From: JACVRW01 sp963825345
GTDB taxonomy: Bacteria > Actinomycetota > Thermoleophilia > Solirubrobacterales > Thermoleophilaceae
Assembly (NCBI GenBank): GCA_963825345.1
Contig: CAWGSQ010000007.1
Location: forward strand, 1-64,000
Direction: 5' to 3'
DNA length: 64,000 bases
Below the pieces are notes generated by a model. The model saw only the letters and a list, made by a program, of their open reading frames with translations. It did no database searches and was not told the DNA's origin. The position numbers and the translations under genes are program-made. This document shows, one piece after another, positions 61,309-64,000 of this stretch. Every line of letters starts with the position of its first letter. Within the stretch, counting starts at the first letter, position 1.

Positions 61309-61366
61309 CGATGCTACCCGCCCGGCCTCCGTCACTTTGCCGCGTATATCGCGGAGAAGTGACGGC

Positions 61367-61404
61367 GGTCCCGGCTCAGCGCCGGGGTCCCGGCTCAGCG
61401 CCGG
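61367..61404. repeat. Two tandem 19-bp repeats
   Basis: GGTCCCGGCTCAGCGCCGG occurs at 61367-61385 and again at 61386-61404. The second copy covers the stop codon of the M23 peptidase gene. Each unit contains a weak CCGGC...GCCGG stem, so the pair may act as a terminator upstream of metG, or is a simple duplication. Confidence 0.7.
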
Positions 61405-62480
61405 CCGAGCAGAGGCCGCAGCGCGACTACCAGGCGGGCACGCGTTGCTCTCAGCCGCGAGCGGCCGCTGGCGGTTCCGCCGCGACCGTCGCCGGTCAGG
61501 CCGAGGATGCCTGCGGCGAGCAGGAGGCCCATGCACGCGATTGCCCAGCCGATGTCCGGGCCGGGTGGGAGGGGAGCGGAACGCGCCCGAGTCCCGCTCG
61601 GTGCACCCGGCTGCGAACGAGGTCGGTCCGGAGCCGACGCTTGGCGCGGAACGTCGAGCAGTGAGGGCGCCGGATCGCCAAGAGGGGGCGCCGGAGCACC
61701 AAGGGGGGTCGCTTGTGGGCCGCCCAGGGGAGCGGGTGCCCGCGCTGGCCCTGTCCTCGGTGCTAGTTGGGGTGCGGGCCCGGATCGAGGGGCGGGCGCC
61801 AACCGCGGCGCGGTCGCCGGGCGTGGCGCCCCGGCGGGCTTCGGCAGGGGCGCGGTGCGGGGGGCGGGCCCTGGGCGCGGGGCCGGCGCCGGCCGTGGGC
61901 CGCGGCGTGGAGCCGGCGCTGGCCTCGGGGCACCGCGTGGGGCGGGCGCAGGCGCCGGGCTCGGCGCCGGCGCCAGCGGCGCCGGTGCCGGTGCCGGCCG
62001 TGGCGCCTCGCTCGGTGGGGGTGTCGCTGCGGGCGGCAGCATCGACAGCGGGTCGACGTACGCGTGCCGCGTGCCCACTTCGCGTACGCCGAAGTGCAGA
62101 TGCGGTTGGGCGGCCGACCGTGTGCCCGTCGTCCCGACTGCACCCAGGCGCGCGCCCGCCGAGACCCGCGCGCCGGCCCGGACCGCAAGCGACGAGAGGT
62201 GCAGGTACGAGCTGTCGAAGCCGTCGGCGGTTCGCACGCTCACGGTGAGACCAGACGACCCGGCCGTGCCCGCGAAGCGCACCTCACCAGCGGCCGCCGC
62301 CACGACCGGCGCGCCCACCGCCGCCGCAATGTCTATCCCGCGGTGTTGTCCAGCGGCATACGGGTCGTCGCCATTTCGGTACGGCGTGATGACCTCCCCG
62401 TGGACCGGCCAGCTCCACGAAGCGTGTGCGGGCGCGGCGAGGAGCAAGAAGGGAGTAAGCGTGAGCAGGAGTCGGCGCAT
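61395..62480 (-). CDS. Secreted M23 peptidase with long Pro/Ala linker
   Basis: A 361-aa protein. The signal peptide LLLTLTPFLLLAAPAHA is followed by a LytM/M23 domain at ~22-150 (GQHRGIDIAAAVGAPVVAAA, SSYLHLSSLAV, PHLHFGV: the H-x3-D and H-x-H zinc residues). After it come ~150 residues of PAPAPR-type repeats and a C-terminal TM (IGWAIACMGLLLAAGILGLT) with a basic tail. It probably cuts peptidoglycan cross-links while tethered to the membrane, with the Pro-rich stalk spanning the wall. The first half lacks a coiled coil, so an independent activity is likely. Confidence 0.87.
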   Translation of the reverse strand: MRRLLLTLTPFLLLAAPAHASWSWPVHGEVITPYRNGDDPYAAGQHRGIDIAAAVGAPVVAAAAGEVRFAGTAGSSGLTVSVRTADGFDSSYLHLSSLAVRAGARVSAGARLGAVGTTGTRSAAQPHLHFGVREVGTRHAYVDPLSMLPPAATPPPSEAPRPAPAPAPLAPAPSPAPAPAPRGAPRPAPAPRRGPRPAPAPRPGPAPRTAPLPKPAGAPRPATAPRLAPAPRSGPAPQLAPRTGPARAPAPLGGPQATPLGAPAPPLGDPAPSLLDVPRQASAPDRPRSQPGAPSGTRARSAPLPPGPDIGWAIACMGLLLAAGILGLTGDGRGGTASGRSRLRATRARLVVALRPLLGRR

Positions 62481-62543
62481 CGCGCGAGTGTGCGGGCAAA
62501 GGCTCGTGGTGGGGACGGCGCGGTTGCAGGTTGTGGCGGTTCG

Positions 62544-63362
62544 TTACTCGGAAATCAGGGCCCGGTACAGCGCGTTAGCGCTGCCGCCCGTCAGACCGGC
62601 CACCACTCCGGCGGCCTTGCGCGGGTGCGCCCCCGCTTCCACGAGCTGGCGCAGCGCATCGACCGCTGCGGGATCGACCGCGTCCGAGGCGGCTCGGCCG
62701 AGCGGCGCCAGCACGAGAACGATCTCCCCCTTCGGCGGCGTCGCCGCGTAGCGGGCCGCCAACTCGGCCGCGGTGCCGCGCACCACCTCCTCGTGCGTCT
62801 TCGTCAGCTCGCGGCAGACCGCGACCTCGCGCTCCCCGTCGAGCTCGGCCAGAAGCTCGAGCGTCGCAGGCAGCCGCCGTGGGGACTCGAACGCCACCAA
62901 AGTTCCCTCGCCATGGGAGAGGACCTCGCGCAGCTCCCCCTTCTTGCGCGGGAGGAAGCCGTGGAAGTGCCACTCGTCGGCGGGCATGCCGGATGCCACC
63001 AGAGCGGTGATCGCAGCCGACGGCCCCGGCAGCACCTCAACGGGCAGCCCGGCGGCCACGCAGGCCCGGACGAGCACGTAGCCCGGGTCGGAGACCAGAG
63101 GCATCCCGGCATCCGACACCAGCGCAACCACGGTGCCCTCGCGCATCTGTCCCACGAGCGCCGACGCCCGAGCCGCCTCGTTGTGCTCGTGGTAGGAGAC
63201 GAGCTTCGCCTTGACCCCGTAGCGGTCCAGGAGCATCCCCGTCCGGCGCGTGTCCTCGCAGGCCACCACGTCCGCCTCCCGCAGGGCGGACAGCACGCGC
63301 AGGGTGATGTCCTCGAAGTTCCCGATCGGCGTCGGGCAGACCACGAGCCGACCCGCGCTCAA
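62544..63362 (-). CDS. rsmI: 16S rRNA 2'-O-methyltransferase RsmI
   Basis: A 272-aa tetrapyrrole-methylase-fold protein. RLVVCPTPIGNFEDITLRVL, ACEDTRRTGMLLDRYGVKAK, VALVSDAGMPLVSDPGYVLV and PGPSAAITALVASGMP are the RsmI series, with GFLPRKKGE and ESPRRLPATLELL following. It modifies C1402 of 16S rRNA. ATG overlaps the ROK kinase stop by 4 bp. Confidence 0.95.
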   Translation of the reverse strand: MSAGRLVVCPTPIGNFEDITLRVLSALREADVVACEDTRRTGMLLDRYGVKAKLVSYHEHNEAARASALVGQMREGTVVALVSDAGMPLVSDPGYVLVRACVAAGLPVEVLPGPSAAITALVASGMPADEWHFHGFLPRKKGELREVLSHGEGTLVAFESPRRLPATLELLAELDGEREVAVCRELTKTHEEVVRGTAAELAARYAATPPKGEIVLVLAPLGRAASDAVDPAAVDALRQLVEAGAHPRKAAGVVAGLTGGSANALYRALISE

Positions 63363-64000
63363 GAGGCCCCGTCCAGATGGTCGAACGCGAGCAGGGCTGC
63401 GCCCATCATCCCGGCCTCATCCCCGTAGTGCGCGGGCACGATGCGCACGACGTCGCGCGCGGGCTCGAGCGCCCGCTCGGCCACCACCGCCCGCGCCGGG
63501 TCGAGCAGCATGTCGCCGCCCCGCACGGCGCCGCCGCCGATCACGATCACTTCGGGGTTGAACGTGTTCACGAGCCCGACCAGCCCGTGGCCGAGCCTGC
63601 CCCCGATCTCCTCCAGCACCGCGCGCGCGAGCGGATCGCCGTCGTGCGCGAGCTCGGTGACCACGCCGCCGCTGATCTCCTGATCCGATGCAAGCCTCCG
63701 GCCGAGCTGTGAGTCCGGCTGCTCCTCGGCCACGCGCATCCCCTCGTGCCCGATGGCGTTGCCAGACACCAGCGCCTCGAAGCAGCCCTGACCCGGGCAG
63801 CCGCCGGGACAGTCCGGTCCATGCAGCTGGAGCACCACATGGCCGAGCTCGGCGCCGACCCCCGTCGCCCCGCGGTACACCTCGCCGTTCACGAGCAGCC
63901 CGCCGGCGATCCCCGTTCCGAGCGACACCATCACCGCATGGCGGGCGCCCGCGGCCGCGCCGCTGCGGGCTTCAGCGAGCATCGACGCGTTTCCGTCGTT
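63359..64000 (-). CDS. ROK-family glucokinase, 3' part (runs off the window)
   Basis: The frame is open to the last base (NDGNASMLAEARSG at the edge), so the N-terminal sugar- and phosphate-binding part lies outside the window. Visible are the ATP/sugar residues MVSLGTGIAGGLLVNGEVYR and GAELGHVV, the ROK zinc motif CPGGCPGQGCFEALVSG, and VVIGGGAVRGGDMLL-type helices near the C-terminus (EVIVIGGGAVRGG). It phosphorylates glucose or a related sugar with ATP. Coupled to rsmI by a 4-bp overlap. Confidence 0.9.
   Translation of the reverse strand, partial: NDGNASMLAEARSGAAAGARHAVMVSLGTGIAGGLLVNGEVYRGATGVGAELGHVVLQLHGPDCPGGCPGQGCFEALVSGNAIGHEGMRVAEEQPDSQLGRRLASDQEISGGVVTELAHDGDPLARAVLEEIGGRLGHGLVGLVNTFNPEVIVIGGGAVRGGDMLLDPARAVVAERALEPARDVVRIVPAHYGDEAGMMGAALLAFDHLDGAS

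Noticed and set aside
61763..62040. Dense short repeats that could suggest a CRISPR or minisatellite
   Set aside because: They are codons of the PAPAPR-type linker in the M23 peptidase. No spacer/repeat regularity and no cas genes were seen anywhere in the window.

Overview
The window looks like a chromosomal segment of a high-GC actinobacterium, most likely class Thermoleophilia (Solirubrobacterales-like). This is inferred from the strong G/C third-position bias, the frequent GTG starts and 4-bp ATGA/GTGA overlaps, a six-gene mce array, and typical actinobacterial neighbourhoods (glmU-prs; rplY/ctc-pth-mfd-foldase-mazG-eno; metG-tatD-rsmA-ispE). No 16S gene is present, so the placement is an inference.

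1-13.4 kb is an accessory island of polymorphic toxins beside the initiator tRNA gene. An intact 2875-aa secreted Rhs/YD-repeat protein (3887-12514, minus) ends in a PD-(D/E)XK-type nuclease tip and overlaps its probable immunity gene. Beyond it lie a decayed second toxin tip with an Imm26-like immunity remnant, a 42-bp remnant of the 3' part of tRNA-fMet, and a second copy of the rhs promoter end. That second copy holds a divergent LuxR-type regulator plus the first ~105 codons of rhs, joined out of frame to a third toxin tip with its own immunity gene. A 1.2-kb, almost perfect direct repeat (1300-2501 and 12199-13400) flanks the island and ends inside tRNA-fMet. The LuxR protein is identical in the two copies.

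13.4-21 kb carries an ArsC-like protein, a Ppx/GppA phosphatase, a thiamine-diphosphate enzyme, a haloalkane-dehalogenase-like hydrolase, a membrane SpoIIE-type phosphatase and a HAMP-linked class III adenylate cyclase. 21-30 kb is a tightly coupled array of six Mce proteins. The cyclase and phosphatase follow it on the same strand, and no YrbE permease or ATPase gene is visible. 30-42.5 kb holds mixed small operons: DUF4235 and SIMPL proteins, tRNA-Leu, a thioredoxin-reductase-like enzyme, an ECF sigma factor with a fused membrane tail, CsaA, an R2-like diiron protein, a UPF0173 hydrolase, a pseudo-rhomboid, a GCS2-type ligase, a DUF2090 aldolase and CsrA.

42.5-64 kb is housekeeping: eno, mazG, a foldase, mfd, pth, ribosomal protein L25, a UbiB-type kinase, prs, glmU, tRNA-Gln, a PucR-type regulator, a DedA-PAP2 fusion, ispE, rsmA, tatD, metG, an M23 peptidase, rsmI and the 3' part of a ROK glucokinase that runs off the edge. 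ispE, rsmA and the start of the thiamine-diphosphate enzyme each carry what looks like one extra base. That suggests assembly indels rather than three independent gene losses.
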